The position numbers and the translations under genes were made by a program. Below, piece after piece: positions 25,971-35,163 of a stretch of 64,000 nucleotides of DNA. Positions within the stretch are counted from its first letter, which is position 1. Each line of letters starts with the position of its first letter. The notes under the pieces were generated by a model, which was not told the origin of the DNA, made no database searches, and saw only the letters and a program-made list of their open reading frames with translations. Location of the stretch: assembly GCA_014656015.1 (NCBI GenBank), contig BNBP01000013.1, forward strand, positions 1-64,000. Reading direction: 5' to 3'. Source of the DNA: Streptomyces griseoaurantiacus. GTDB lineage: Bacteria; Actinomycetota; Actinomycetes; Streptomycetales; Streptomycetaceae.

Positions 25971-25987
25971 AAGGGGCGCTGCCCCTT
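25971..25987 (+). terminator. hairpin after the RCK gene
   Basis: AAGGGGC (25971-25977) pairs with GCCCCTT (25981-25987) around GCT. It lies about 110 bp past the RCK stop, in a GC-rich stretch with a long G-tract (about 25890). This resembles the terminator-type repeats scattered in Streptomyces intergenic regions. The 416-bp interval 25865-26280 otherwise holds only the tandem repeat below and the S9 promoter. Confidence 0.55.
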
Positions 25988-26080
25988 GGACCCCGGGCAC
26001 CTCACGGGGTGGGGGGCGGGTTCGTGGGCGGGTGCGGGTGGGGTGTGGCTGATCGCGCAGTTCCCCGCGCCCCTCGGGGC

Positions 26081-26238
26081 GGCTTCGGTCACCCTCGCGC
26101 CCGCGCGGCGCAGCCGCAGGACGGACACAGCCCCGCACTCCTCGGACGGCTTCGGTCGCCCTCGCGCCCGCGCGGCGGAGCCGCAGGACGGACACAGCCC
26201 CGCGTCCCTCGGGCGGCTTCGGTCGCCTTCGCGCGCCC
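26081..26238 (+). repeat. 67-bp tandem repeat, 2.4 copies
   Basis: Units start at 26081, 26148 and 26215 (partial), each beginning GGCTTCGGTC. Copies 1 and 2 differ at only a few positions. They contain CGCGCGGCG-AGCCGCAGGACGG. They lie directly upstream of the S9 peptidase gene (ATG 26281), so they occupy its promoter/leader region or end just before it. Confidence 0.9.
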
Positions 26239-26280
26239 TTGCCGGGCCTCGTGGCCTGCTCGGCGCGGCAAGATGTACCC

Positions 26281-28089
26281 ATGAGTGAGAGTGGCGGGAT
26301 GGTCGCGTGGGAGATGCGGTTTCGGGCGGCGCGGGTTTCGTTGCCGGACTGGGCGGAGGACGCGCCGAACCGGGCGCTGTTCGTGTCGAACGCGACGGGT
26401 ACGTACGAGCTGTACGCGTGGGACCGGTCCACGGGTGAGCAGCGGCAGGTGACCGACCGGCCGAACGGCACCACGGACGGGGTGCTGTCGCCCGACGGCG
26501 AGTGGATCTGGTGGTTCGACGACACGGACGGCGACGAGTTCGGCGTCTGGCGGCGGCAGCCCTTCGCGGGGAAGGCGTCCGAGGGCGCCGACGAGGAGGC
26601 CGCGCCCGGGCTCGCGGCCTCCTATCCGGCCGGGCTCGCGCTCGGGCGGGACGGGCGGACCGCCGTCGTAGGGCGGTCCACCGACGAGGACGGCACCACC
26701 CTGCACCTCGCCCGGACCGGTGAGGAGCCCGTCGAGATCTACCGGCACCGCGAGTCCGCCGGCGTCGGCGACCTCTCGCACGACGGCACCCTGCTCGCGA
26801 TCGAGCACACCGAGCACGGGGACGCCATGCACTCGGCGCTGCGCGTGCTGCGCCTGGACGGCGGCACGGTCGCCGAACTCGACGACACCGAGGGCGGCAC
26901 CGTCGAACTGGGCCTGGAGGTCCTCGGCTTCGCCCCCGTCGAGGGCGACACCCGGCTGCTCATCGGGCACCAGCGCCGGGGCCGCTGGGAGCCGCTGGTG
27001 TGGGACGTCGCCACCGGTGAGGAGACCGACCTCGCGCTGGAGCTGCCCGGCGACGTGGCCGCCGAGTGGTACCCGGACGGCTCCGCACTGCTCGTCTCGC
27101 ACAGCTTCGAGGCCCGCAGCGAGCTGTTCCGCTACACCTTCGCCGACCGCACCCTGACCGAGCTGTCGACCCCGCCGGGCACCGTCTCCGGCGCGACCGC
27201 CCGGCCCGACGGCAGCGTCGAGTACCTGTGGTCCTCGGCCGCCGAGCCGCCGGCCGTGCGGTCCACGACGGGCCGTGTCGTGCTCGACCCGCCCGGGATG
27301 AAGGCGCCGGCCTCGGTGCCGGTGGAGGACGTGTGGGTGGAGGGTCCCGGCGGCCGGATCCACGCCCTGGTGCAGAAGCCGGCCGGGGCGAGCGGTCCGC
27401 TGCCCACCGTCTTCGACATCCACGGCGGCCCCACCTGGCACGACAGCGACGCCTTCGCGGCCGCGCCCGCCGCCTGGGTCGACCACGGGTACGCGGTCGT
27501 CCGGGTCAACTACCGGGGCTCCACCGGCTACGGCCGCGAGTGGACCGACGCGCTCAGGCACCGCGTCGGCCTGATCGAGCTGGAGGACATCGCGGCGGTC
27601 CGCGAATGGGCCGTCTCCTCCGGCCTCGCCGACCCCTCGCGGATGGTGCTCACCGGCGGCTCCTGGGGCGGCTACCTCACCCTCCTCGGCCTCGGCGTCC
27701 AGCCGGAGCTGTGGACGGTGGGCATCGCGGCGGTGCCGGTCGCGGACTACGTCACGGCGTACCACGACGAGATGGAGGCGCTGAAGGCGATGGACCGCAC
27801 GCTCCTCGGCGGCACCCCGGAGGAGGTCCCGGAGCGTTTCGAGGCGTCCTCGCCGCTGACGTACGTGGACGCGGTGAAGGCGCCGGTGTACATCTCGGCG
27901 GGCGTCAACGACCCGCGCTGCCCCATCCGGCAGATCGAGAACTACGTGGACCGGCTCGCCGCCCGCGGCGCCGTCCACGAGGTGTACCGGTACGACGCCG
28001 GGCACGGGTCCCTCGTCGTCGACGAGCGGATCAAGCAGGTGCGGCTGGAGCTGGAGTTCGCGGAGCGGCACCTCGGCGCCACCGTCTGA
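26281..28089 (+). CDS. S9-family (prolyl oligopeptidase-type) serine peptidase
   Basis: Product of 602 aa. The N-terminal about 345 residues are beta-propeller-like repeats (FVSNATGTYELYAWDRSTGE, DGVLSPDGEWIWWFDDTDGD). The C-terminal alpha/beta hydrolase has oxyanion-type FDIHGGPTWHD, nucleophile Ser461 in GGSWGGYL, Asp544 in NDPRCPI and His575 in AGHGSL, in correct order. No signal peptide is seen, so it is likely cytoplasmic. Members hydrolyse small peptides or acylated amino acids. Expressed from its own promoter region after the 67-bp repeats. Confidence 0.93.
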   Translation: MSESGGMVAWEMRFRAARVSLPDWAEDAPNRALFVSNATGTYELYAWDRSTGEQRQVTDRPNGTTDGVLSPDGEWIWWFDDTDGDEFGVWRRQPFAGKASEGADEEAAPGLAASYPAGLALGRDGRTAVVGRSTDEDGTTLHLARTGEEPVEIYRHRESAGVGDLSHDGTLLAIEHTEHGDAMHSALRVLRLDGGTVAELDDTEGGTVELGLEVLGFAPVEGDTRLLIGHQRRGRWEPLVWDVATGEETDLALELPGDVAAEWYPDGSALLVSHSFEARSELFRYTFADRTLTELSTPPGTVSGATARPDGSVEYLWSSAAEPPAVRSTTGRVVLDPPGMKAPASVPVEDVWVEGPGGRIHALVQKPAGASGPLPTVFDIHGGPTWHDSDAFAAAPAAWVDHGYAVVRVNYRGSTGYGREWTDALRHRVGLIELEDIAAVREWAVSSGLADPSRMVLTGGSWGGYLTLLGLGVQPELWTVGIAAVPVADYVTAYHDEMEALKAMDRTLLGGTPEEVPERFEASSPLTYVDAVKAPVYISAGVNDPRCPIRQIENYVDRLAARGAVHEVYRYDAGHGSLVVDERIKQVRLELEFAERHLGATV

Positions 28090-28094
28090 GCGGA

Positions 28095-28120
28095 CCCCCC
28101 GTCCCCCCGGGGGCGGGGGG
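28095..28120 (+). terminator. GC-rich hairpin after the S9 peptidase gene
   Basis: CCCCCC-G-T-CCCCC runs (28095-28108) can pair with GGGGG-C-GGGGGG (28109-28120) with one bulge, 5 nt after the S9 stop. A plausible terminator, although SURF1 starts only 47 bp later. Confidence 0.5.
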
Positions 28121-28166
28121 CACCCCGCGTGCCTCCCGCCCCCCTCGGCGCCGTACCGTTGGCGTT

Positions 28167-29021
28167 GTGTACCGGTTCCTCCTGACCCCCCGCTGGTGGG
28201 CGATCAACGTACTCGCCCTCCTCGCCGTCCCCGTCTGCGTCTTCATGGGCTCCTGGCAGCTCAGCCGCTTCGAGGACCGGGTGCAGGACCACCGCACCGC
28301 CACGGAGCAGGCCACCGAGGCGAAGAAGGAGGCCGCGCGGCCGCTCGCCTCGCTGCTCCCCGTGGACAAGGCCACCTCCGGCAAGCGCGCCACCGCGAAG
28401 GGTCACTACGGCAGGCAGCTCCTGGTCCCGGACCGCGAGCTCGAGGACCGCACCGGCTTCTACGTGCTGACCATGCTCCGCACCGACGGCGGCAAGGCGC
28501 TGCCGGTCGTACGGGGCTGGCTGCCCGGCAGCCCGTCCGCGGCGAAGGCGCCGGCCGCGCCGAAGGGCGAGGTCACCGTCACCGGCGCGCTGCAGGCCTC
28601 CGAGACACCGGGGCAGAACGGCGCGAGCGGGGCGGGCGGCCTGCCCGCCGGGCAGGTCGGCGCGATCAGCGCGGCCTCCCTGGTGAACCTGGTGCCGTAC
28701 GACGTGTACGACGCCTGGGTCACCCTGGGCACCGCCGACTCGGGGATGACGGCGGTGCCGGCGAGCCGGCCCGACGACTCCGGTCTCGATCTGCGGGCCT
28801 TCCAGAACCTCGGGTACACCGGCGAGTGGTTCGTCTTCGCCGGCTTCGTCGTCTTCATGTGGTTCCGGCTGCTGCGCCGCGAGGTGGAGTTCCAGCGCGA
28901 CGCGGAGCTGGGCATCCTGCCGGACGGCGACCCGGAGGGCCCCGGCGGCGGGGGTGAGCCCGAGGGCGCCGGCGAGGCCGGGCCCAGGGATCAGGACCCC
29001 GCCAGCACTCCCGTCCGGTAG
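28167..29021 (+). CDS. SURF1-family protein
   Basis: Product of 284 aa from GTG 28167. Two terminal membrane helices frame a central extracytoplasmic domain: the first is RWWAINVLALLAVPVCVFMG followed by the SURF1 motif SWQLSRFEDR; the second is EWFVFAGFVVFMWFRLLRRE near residue 230-250. In between is the characteristic VPDRELEDRTGFYVLTMLRT and LPVVRGWLPG. SURF1 proteins assist cytochrome c oxidase assembly. The acidic Gly-rich C-tail ends in a 31-bp convergent overlap with the next gene on the other strand. Confidence 0.9.
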   Translation: MYRFLLTPRWWAINVLALLAVPVCVFMGSWQLSRFEDRVQDHRTATEQATEAKKEAARPLASLLPVDKATSGKRATAKGHYGRQLLVPDRELEDRTGFYVLTMLRTDGGKALPVVRGWLPGSPSAAKAPAAPKGEVTVTGALQASETPGQNGASGAGGLPAGQVGAISAASLVNLVPYDVYDAWVTLGTADSGMTAVPASRPDDSGLDLRAFQNLGYTGEWFVFAGFVVFMWFRLLRREVEFQRDAELGILPDGDPEGPGGGGEPEGAGEAGPRDQDPASTPVR

Positions 29022-30274
29022 ACCGTCCCCGCGCAGGCGTTCGGGATCGTCGCGGTCACCGTCGGCGAACCCGTCGCCGCCGTGTGGGAGACCACCACGC
29101 TGCCGTCGGCCACGCCGTCCGTCCGCAGGAGCTGCGAGGAGGCGCCGTTGCCGTTCGTGGCCGAGGAGCCCGCGGACGTGCCGGTACTGCCGTCGGAGGT
29201 GGTCGGGTCGGGTGTGGGCCCGCCGGAGCCGCCGCCCGCGCCGCCCGCGGTGGGGCACGTCGCCGAGGGCACCCAGGCGAACTTCACCTCGTAGGCCATG
29301 CCGGGCTTCAGGATCAGCGAGGCCAGTTCCTGCGAGGGGTCGGGCAGCCCGGTGGCGGCGTCGCCCGCGACATGGCTGACGACGGTGAGCTGCGAGGCGT
29401 CCGCCGCGCCCTGGGCGGCCGTGCCGACCGTGCCGGAGCCGGAGAACGTACAGGCCCTCCCGGAGATGTTGGCGACGCGGAACGTGCCGTAGACCACGCC
29501 GACGGAGTCGGCGGCGGCGACGCTCGAGGTGGCCCCGCCGAGCTGGACCGCCGTGCAGTCCGCGAGGCCGGAGCCGGAGGCGGTGGAGCCGCCGCCGGCC
29601 GAGCGGCCCTTGCCGCCGCCCTTGTCGTGCGCGCCCCCGCTGCCCGCCTTGTCCTTGTCCCGCACCGAGTGGGAGGGACCGGAGGAGTCGCCGGAGTCGC
29701 CCTCGCCGTCCTTGTCCTTGCCCGTGCCGCCGTGGGCCTGGGAGGCCTGGCCGGCGATCGACGGGTCGGCGTGGGAGCCGGTGGCGTTGGAGACGTGCAC
29801 CAGGGCGGGGACGGCGGTGCCGGCGAAGAGCGCGGCGGCCGCCATGCCGACCAGTGCCTGCCGCTTGCGGGCCCGGCGTGCGGGCACCGCCCGCCGCAGG
29901 TGCTCCAGGGTGCCCTCGCGGGGTTCCAGGTCCCCGACGGCGGAGTGCAGGACGTCGCGCAGCGCCGTCTCGTCGGGGGCGAGCCCCAGCTCGTCGTCCG
30001 AGCGGTTCGAGCCGTCGCCGTTTCCGTGCACCGTGCCGTCACCGTTCCCCGCGGAGGCGGAGGTGTCGCCGAGGGCCGCCAGCAGGCGGTCCCGCCCGGC
30101 GGCCATGCCGGTCCGTTCGGGGTCGGCCTCGGGCTCCGGTTCGGCGGTGGCGGACCGGTCGGCCGTGGTGTCGCCGGGGGCGGCCGTCCGGCCGTGGTCC
30201 TCGGGTCGGCGGTCGTTCACGTTCTCGTTCCCAGCCTGCTGTCCGTCGTCGGGCTTGCTGCGGTGCTCGGTCAT
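28991..30274 (-). CDS. membrane-anchored Ala/Gly/Ser-rich protein, partner gene of the sigma factor
   Basis: Product of 427 aa. Residues 1-125 are charged and probably cytoplasmic (including DETALRDVLHSAVGDLEPRE and LEHLRRAVPARRARKRQ). One membrane helix follows (LVGMAAAALFAGTAVPALVH, about 135-155). Then comes a low-complexity Gly/Ser/Lys/Asp linker and a C-terminal beta-rich extracytoplasmic domain with four Cys (DCTAVQ, ACTFSG, TCPTAG, NACAGT). ATG 30274 overlaps the sigma-factor stop (ATGA). This topology (short cytoplasmic part, one helix, external domain) fits an anti-sigma or sensor protein, but no zinc-binding anti-sigma motif is visible, so this is an inference. Confidence 0.6.
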   Translation of the reverse strand: MTEHRSKPDDGQQAGNENVNDRRPEDHGRTAAPGDTTADRSATAEPEPEADPERTGMAAGRDRLLAALGDTSASAGNGDGTVHGNGDGSNRSDDELGLAPDETALRDVLHSAVGDLEPREGTLEHLRRAVPARRARKRQALVGMAAAALFAGTAVPALVHVSNATGSHADPSIAGQASQAHGGTGKDKDGEGDSGDSSGPSHSVRDKDKAGSGGAHDKGGGKGRSAGGGSTASGSGLADCTAVQLGGATSSVAAADSVGVVYGTFRVANISGRACTFSGSGTVGTAAQGAADASQLTVVSHVAGDAATGLPDPSQELASLILKPGMAYEVKFAWVPSATCPTAGGAGGGSGGPTPDPTTSDGSTGTSAGSSATNGNGASSQLLRTDGVADGSVVVSHTAATGSPTVTATIPNACAGTVYRTGVLAGS

Positions 30275-30945
30275 GCCGACGCTCCCATGGCGATGCGCAG
30301 CGCCGCGATGCCGCGCGAGCCGTACGCCTTGACCGAGCCGAGCGACAGTCCCAGCGTCGCCGCGACCTGCGCCTCCGTCATGTCCGCGAAGTAGCGCAGC
30401 ACCAGCACCTCGCGCTGGCGGCGCTGCAGACCCTTCATGGCCTTGATCAGCGAGTCCCGTTCGAGCTGGTCGTACGCCCCCTCCTCGGCGCTCGCCATGT
30501 CGGGCATCGGCTTCGACAGCAGCTTCAGTCCGAGGATGCGGCGGCGCAGCGCGGAGCGGGAGAGGTTCACCACCGTCTGCCGCAGGTACGCGAGTGTCTT
30601 CTCCGGGTCGCGGACCCGCTTGCGGGCGGAGTGGACGCGGATGAAGGCCTCCTGGACGACGTCCTCGCAGGAGGCGGTGTCGTCGAGGAGGAGGGCCGCG
30701 AGTCCCAGCAGGGACCGGTAGTGGGCCCGGTAGGTCTCCGTGAGGTGGTCGACCGTGGTACCGGACGCCACGGCCTCCTCTGCGCCCTCACGCTGGCTCG
30801 GTATGCGGGCGGGCCGCGTCGCGGGCATCGGCGCGATCACCGGCATGCCGCCGGGCGCGCCGGTCGCGCGGGACCGGCGGGGCGGACGCAGGGTCGTTCC
30901 CCTCGTCTGAACCGCCGCGGTGAATTCGAGTACCTCTGCTGCCAC
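30271..30945 (-). CDS. SigE-family ECF RNA polymerase sigma factor
   Basis: Product of 224 aa. Region 2 contains YRAHYRSLLGLAALLLDDTA, SCEDVVQEAFIRVHSARKRV and LAYLRQTVVNLSRSALRRR; region 4 contains LQRRQREVLVLRYFADMTEA and QVAATLGLSLGSVKAYGSRG. The first about 50 residues are a basic, Pro-rich extension (RPPRRSRATGAPGGMP). Sits first in an operon with the membrane protein 28991-30274 (4-nt overlap). Regulon and signal unknown. The downstream partner may modulate it. Confidence 0.92.
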   Translation of the reverse strand: MAAEVLEFTAAVQTRGTTLRPPRRSRATGAPGGMPVIAPMPATRPARIPSQREGAEEAVASGTTVDHLTETYRAHYRSLLGLAALLLDDTASCEDVVQEAFIRVHSARKRVRDPEKTLAYLRQTVVNLSRSALRRRILGLKLLSKPMPDMASAEEGAYDQLERDSLIKAMKGLQRRQREVLVLRYFADMTEAQVAATLGLSLGSVKAYGSRGIAALRIAMGASA

Positions 30946-31376
30946 GCCTGTTGGACACGCCTGGGGCCGTCAGGGTTGTACGCGGGTTCGTGTGTACCGC
31001 GTCGCCCGCCCGTGAGCGGTGCGCGTACGGGCGCCCCGTCCGTCCGACCTGCTTCCCCCGGCGCGGCGGACAGTACGTCCCGTGCCCTCATGCCTACCAG
31101 CTCTTCCCCTGTGCTTGCCTGCTGCGCTGCCGGCCGCCCCCCGAAGGGCGAACGCAATGACGCTCCCCGCCGTCCGTGCGGTTGCAAGGAGCGGGAAGGG
31201 AAATCCTCGTCTTCCGGACAGGTCCGGTTCAAGTGGTCCGGACCAGGTGGGTCCGACCCGGCCACGGGACTGACACAGATCCTACAAATACTTGTCGGAT
31301 TGGCCAGCGTATAAGGAGCGTCCTCGGACCGAACGGGCAGGTCGGATGCCCTCGCCGCCTCCCCCTGCCGCCGGGA
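30946..31376. other. 431-bp intergenic region between the sigma factor and asd
   Basis: It contains the sigma-factor promoter region on the minus strand. On that strand a TAGGAT box lies near 31281-31286 in a locally AT-richer patch (around 31275-31315), a candidate -10. GTCCGG repeats (about 31221-31260) surround it. No open frame with coding character or ribosome-binding site was found. Confidence 0.4.
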
Positions 31377-32570
31377 TCACCCGGCGTGGTGTCCGGGGCC
31401 CGGTGCGGTCCGGACCCCGTCGGTCACGACGAGTTCGGCGATCTGCACCGCGTTGAGGGCGCCGCCCTTGCGGAGGTTGTCGGCGCACACGAAGAAGTCG
31501 AGCGCCGTGGGGTCGTCCAGCGCCCGGCGCACCCGGCCCACCCAGGAGGGGTCCGTGCCCACCACGTCGGCCGGGGTCGGGAACTCCCCGGCGGCCGGTT
31601 CGTCGCACAGCACGACGCCGGGGGCGGTGGCCAGGATCTCCCGGGCCCTGTCGACCGTGACCTCGTTCTCGAAGCCGGCGTGGACCGTGAGGGAGTGGGC
31701 GGTGACCACGGGGACGCGGACGCAGGTGACCGCGATCGGGAGCTGCGGCAGGCCGAGGACCTTGCGGGTCTCCTCCCGCAGCCCGGCCTCCTCCGAGGAC
31801 CAGCCGTCCTCCAGGAACGTGCCCGCCCACGGCACGACGTTGAGCGCGACCGGCTCCGGGAACGGGCCGGTGCCCTCCCCCACCACACGGCGCACATCGC
31901 CGGGGTTCGTGCCCAGCTCCGTACCGGCGACGAGGGCGAGTTGCTCGCGCAGCGTCTCGACGCCGCCGCGGCCGGCGCCGCTCACCGCGTGATACGAGGA
32001 GAGGACCAGTTCCCGCAGGCCGAACTCGGCGTGCAGCGCGCCCATCGCCACGATCATCGTGAGGGTGGCGCAGCCGGGGCTGGCGAGGATGCCGCGCGGG
32101 CGCACACGGGCGGTGTGCGCGTTGACCTCGGGGACGACGAGCGGCACCTCGGGGTCCGTCCGGAAGGCGGCGGAGTTGTCCACGGCCACGGCGCCCCGGG
32201 CGGCGGCGACGGGCGCCCATTCGCGGGCCACCTCGTCGGGCACGCAGAACAGGGCGACGTCGACGCCGGTGAGGGCGGCCTCGTCGATCTCCGCCACCTC
32301 GGTCTCCTCGCCGCGCACGGTCAGCTTGCGGCCGGCCGAGCGGGGGGAGGCGAGCAGCCGGATCTCACCCCAGATGTCGGCACGCTGGGACAGGATGCGC
32401 AGCATCACGGTGCCGAGGGTGCCGGTGGCGCCGACGACCGCGAGGACGGGCTTGTCCGCCTGCCGGGCCGAGGGCGCCGGGCGCGGAGCCGGCCGGGGCG
32501 CGGACGCCCCCACGGCCCCGGTGCCGTGCCTCGCGGGGACGGCCGGGGCGCGCGGGGGCTCCGGGGTCAT
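31377..32570 (-). CDS. asd: aspartate-semialdehyde dehydrogenase
   Basis: Product of 397 aa. After a Pro/Arg-rich N-terminal extension (about residues 1-40) comes the NADP fold [20 protein letters not shown], then [40 protein letters not shown], active-site Cys in [15 protein letters not shown], and [19 protein letters not shown]. Substrate-binding His is in the segment [17 protein letters not shown]. It reduces aspartyl phosphate to the semialdehyde, the branch point to Lys/DAP, Met, Thr and ectoine. ATG 32570 overlaps the aspartokinase stop (ATGA), so the two are coupled. Confidence 0.95.
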   Translation of the reverse strand: MTPEPPRAPAVPARHGTGAVGASAPRPAPRPAPSARQADKPVLAVVGATGTLGTVMLRILSQRADIWGEIRLLASPRSAGRKLTVRGEETEVAEIDEAALTGVDVALFCVPDEVAREWAPVAAARGAVAVDNSAAFRTDPEVPLVVPEVNAHTARVRPRGILASPGCATLTMIVAMGALHAEFGLRELVLSSYHAVSGAGRGGVETLREQLALVAGTELGTNPGDVRRVVGEGTGPFPEPVALNVVPWAGTFLEDGWSSEEAGLREETRKVLGLPQLPIAVTCVRVPVVTAHSLTVHAGFENEVTVDRAREILATAPGVVLCDEPAAGEFPTPADVVGTDPSWVGRVRRALDDPTALDFFVCADNLRKGGALNAVQIAELVVTDGVRTAPGPGHHAG

Positions 32571-33871
32571 CGACCCGTGCCTCCGTAGACGACCGCCTCG
32601 TCGCTGTCGGAGTCCAGGCCGAACGCGCTGTGCACGGCGCGGACGGCCTCCGGGACGTCGTCCTTGCGGGTCACGACCGAGATGCGGATCTCGGAGGTCG
32701 AGATCAGCTCGATGTTGACGCCCGCGTCGCTCAGCGCCTCGAAGAACCCGGCGGTGACCCCGGGGTTCGTCTTCATGCCCGCGCCGACCAGGGAGATCTT
32801 GCCGATCTGGTCGTCGTAGCGCAGCGAGTCGAAGCCGATGACCTGCCGCGCCTTCTCCAGCGCGTCGATGGCCTTGCGGCCCTCGGCCTTCGGTAGGGTG
32901 AAGGAGATGTCCGTCAGCCCCGTGGAGGCGGCGGAGACGTTCTGCACCACCATGTCGATGTTGATCTCCGCGTCCGCGATGGCACGGAAGATCGACGCGG
33001 CCTCGCCCGGCTTGTCGGGCACGCCGACGACGGTGATCTTGGCCTCCGAGGTGTCGTGCGCGACCCCGGAGATGATGGCCTGCTCCACCTTTGGTTCCCC
33101 TTGCGCTACGTGCTGTGCCGACTGCGCCGGCTTGATCGGCTCGCTACTCACCCAGGTGCCCTGGAGTCCGCTGAAGGACGAGCGGACGTGGATCGGGATG
33201 TTGTAGCGGCGGGCGTACTCCACACAGCGGTGGAGGAGCACCTTGGACCCGGAGGCTGCCAGTTCCAGCATGTCCTCGAAGGAGATCCAGTCGATCTTCC
33301 GGGCCTTCTTCACCACCCGCGGGTCGGCGGTGAACACACCGTCCACGTCGGTGTAGATCTCGCACACCTCCGCGTCCAGCGCCGCCGCCAGGGCGACGGC
33401 CGTGGTGTCGGAACCGCCGCGGCCCAGCGTGGTGATGTCCTTGCCCACCTGGCTGACACCCTGGAAACCGGCGACGATGCAGATGTTGCCCTCGTCGAGC
33501 GCGGTCCGGATGCGGCCGGGCGTGACGTCGATGATCCGCGCCTTGTTGTGGACGGAGTCGGTGATGACACCGGCCTGGCTGCCGGTGAAGCTCTGCGCCT
33601 CGTGGCCCAGGTTTTTGATCGCCATGGCCAGCAGTGCCATGGAGATCCGCTCCCCCGCGGTCAGCAGCATGTCGAGCTCGCGCCCGGCAGGGATCGGCGA
33701 CACCTGCTCCGCGAGATCGATCAGCTCATCCGTCGTGTCGCCCATCGCGGAGACCACGACAACCACCTGGTTGCCGTTCTTCTTGGCTTCCACGATCCGC
33801 TTGGCGACGCGCTTGATGCCCTCGGCATCGGCTACGGAGGAGCCTCCGTACTTCTGCACGACAAGGCCCAC
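32567..33871 (-). CDS. ask: aspartate kinase
   Basis: Product of 434 aa from GTG 33871, giving the conserved [20 protein letters not shown]. Further motifs: [68 protein letters not shown], and two C-terminal ACT domains ([38 protein letters not shown]). It phosphorylates aspartate, the first step of the pathway. ACT domains imply Lys/Thr feedback control. In related actinobacteria a beta subunit is made from an internal start in the C-terminal part; whether that happens here is not known. Confidence 0.97.
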   Translation of the reverse strand: MGLVVQKYGGSSVADAEGIKRVAKRIVEAKKNGNQVVVVVSAMGDTTDELIDLAEQVSPIPAGRELDMLLTAGERISMALLAMAIKNLGHEAQSFTGSQAGVITDSVHNKARIIDVTPGRIRTALDEGNICIVAGFQGVSQVGKDITTLGRGGSDTTAVALAAALDAEVCEIYTDVDGVFTADPRVVKKARKIDWISFEDMLELAASGSKVLLHRCVEYARRYNIPIHVRSSFSGLQGTWVSSEPIKPAQSAQHVAQGEPKVEQAIISGVAHDTSEAKITVVGVPDKPGEAASIFRAIADAEINIDMVVQNVSAASTGLTDISFTLPKAEGRKAIDALEKARQVIGFDSLRYDDQIGKISLVGAGMKTNPGVTAGFFEALSDAGVNIELISTSEIRISVVTRKDDVPEAVRAVHSAFGLDSDSDEAVVYGGTGR

Positions 33872-34245
33872 GTGCGCTCCTCGCTCAGTCCGTCTCTGTC
33901 CGCTGTCCGCACACATACGTGTGTACGGTGCGGTCGGCTCAGTCTATCGAGCGGCCGAATTCCCCTTCCGGGATACCACATGGTGAGATGTCCCGCTCAG
34001 GACGTGATCACCCCGGTTGCGAGGTCTCCCGGTCGCCCGGTGACCCGCGAGAACCACCGGCCGCTCCGGCACGCCGCACTCCTTCGGACGCCGTGCCCGG
34101 ACGGCTCCTGCCCGAGGAACGCGGCGACCACGCGGAAAGTGCCCGTCCTCACACTTTCCGACGAGGGGGACCGCCCGGCCGGGAACCGTGCTATCGCGGC
34201 CGGGCAGCGGGCGCGACGACCACCCTCGTCGCGGGACGACCGTGC
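33872..34245. other. 374-bp intergenic region upstream of ask
   Basis: It holds the ask promoter/leader (near 33872-33990, with short runs such as ACATACGTGTGTAC, a palindromic core around 33912-33925) and, further away, the terminator of the HAD gene (34173-34205). No gene is supported. No obvious riboswitch structure was recognised by eye. Confidence 0.4.
34173..34205 (-). terminator. terminator downstream of the HAD gene
   Basis: GCCCGGCCG (34173-34181) pairs with CGGCCGGGC (34197-34205), 9-bp stem and 15-nt loop. It lies about 40 nt past the end of the HAD phosphatase gene on the minus strand, where the four-gene cassette ends. Confidence 0.6.
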
Positions 34246-34944
34246 TCAGTCCGCCGAGTCGAGTATCGCCCTCAGCGCGTCCGGCCGCGCGTGCGCGGGC
34301 AGGTGGTCCACGAAACGGACCCGGCAGCCCAGGCGCTCCGCCCCGGCGTCCGCGACCCGGTCGTCGCCGACCATCAGCACCTGCGCGGCAGGCAGGCCCA
34401 GGGCCTCGCACGCCGACCGGAAGATCTTCGGGTCGGGCTTCTGCACCCCGGTCTCGTAGCTGAGGACGAAGACGTCCACGAGGTCGTACAGCCGGTGTTC
34501 CCGCAGGACGGGCCGCAGGTCCCAGCCGATGTTGCTCACCACCGCCACCGGCGCACCGCGCCTGTGCAACTCGCCGAGGACCTCCGCGGTGTCCGGGTAG
34601 GGGCGCCAGGCCGCCGGTGTCATGTGGCGGGCGTACAGCGCGTCGAGGACCTCCTCCCCCCACGGCAGCTCCGCCTCGCGCATCAGCCCGACGTAGGCGG
34701 CCCGGTGACTGACGGGGTCGAGGTCCCGGCGCTCCCAGGCGGGCCGGAGACGGTCCGGCAGGACCGAGGGGGAGACACCGCCCGGCAGGGCGCCGAGCCG
34801 CTCCAGGCGCGCGGCGCACCCGGCCCGCTCCCGGGGCGGGGCCTCGATGCCCAGGTCGTCGAGGACGGCGTCCAGCCAGTCCGCCGTGGGCTCGACGCGC
34901 ATCAGCGTGCCGGAGAAGTCGAACATGTACCCCTTGACGGTCAA
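34246..34944 (-). CDS. HAD-superfamily hydrolase (phosphatase)
   Basis: Product of 232 aa from TTG 34944, chosen because TAGGAG lies 5-6 nt upstream; ATG 34926 is the alternative. HAD motif I MFDFSGTLMR (the usual second Asp replaced by Ser: D-F-S), motif II VAVVSNIGWD, motif III Lys in ETGVQKPDPKIF, motif IV MVGDDRVADAGAERLG. A helical cap lies between motifs I and II (about residues 20-110). Motif I normally has D-x-D; the Ser may affect phosphatase chemistry. Last gene of the cassette with the cupin, kinase fusion and reductase. Confidence 0.85.
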   Translation of the reverse strand: MTVKGYMFDFSGTLMRVEPTADWLDAVLDDLGIEAPPRERAGCAARLERLGALPGGVSPSVLPDRLRPAWERRDLDPVSHRAAYVGLMREAELPWGEEVLDALYARHMTPAAWRPYPDTAEVLGELHRRGAPVAVVSNIGWDLRPVLREHRLYDLVDVFVLSYETGVQKPDPKIFRSACEALGLPAAQVLMVGDDRVADAGAERLGCRVRFVDHLPAHARPDALRAILDSAD

Positions 34945-34954
34945 GGCGGCTCCT

Positions 34955-35141
34955 AGGGTCTTTCGTTCGGATCGGGCCGGCCGGCAGGCGCGGTACGTCT
35001 TCGGCCGACCCGAGCGGGGTCCGGTGCGTGCGGCTGCAAGGCGGAGGAGGGCGCCAGGGCGGAGCCCTGGCAACCGACGACAACGCCGCAGAGGCGCGTG
35101 CCGGACCCCGCGACGCCGGAACGATCCGAACGAGAGGCCCT
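34955..35141. repeat. 187-bp element with 20-bp inverted ends (MITE-like)
   Basis: Ends AGGGTCTTTCGTTCGGATCG (34955-34974) and its near-perfect inverse complement CGATCCGAACGAGAGGCCCT (35122-35141), 18 of 20 matching. Inside is a second pair of inverted arms (CGGGGTCCGG ... CCGGACCCCG) and a central hairpin CCAGGGC-GGA-GCCCTGG. No open frame. The nested symmetry would also let the transcript fold into a long cruciform-like RNA. It is inserted between the cupin gene and the HAD gene, ending 11 nt before the HAD start. Confidence 0.7.
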
Positions 35142-35163
35142 GGCGGTTCACGGACTACGGAGG

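Noticed and set aside
26081..26238. CRISPR or integron-type array
   Set aside because: 67-bp units abut each other without unique spacers and no cas or integrase gene is near.
31280..31316. Plus-strand promoter with TTGTCG and TATAAG boxes
   Set aside because: The spacing between boxes is only about 12 bp, too short for a standard promoter, and no plus-strand gene follows.
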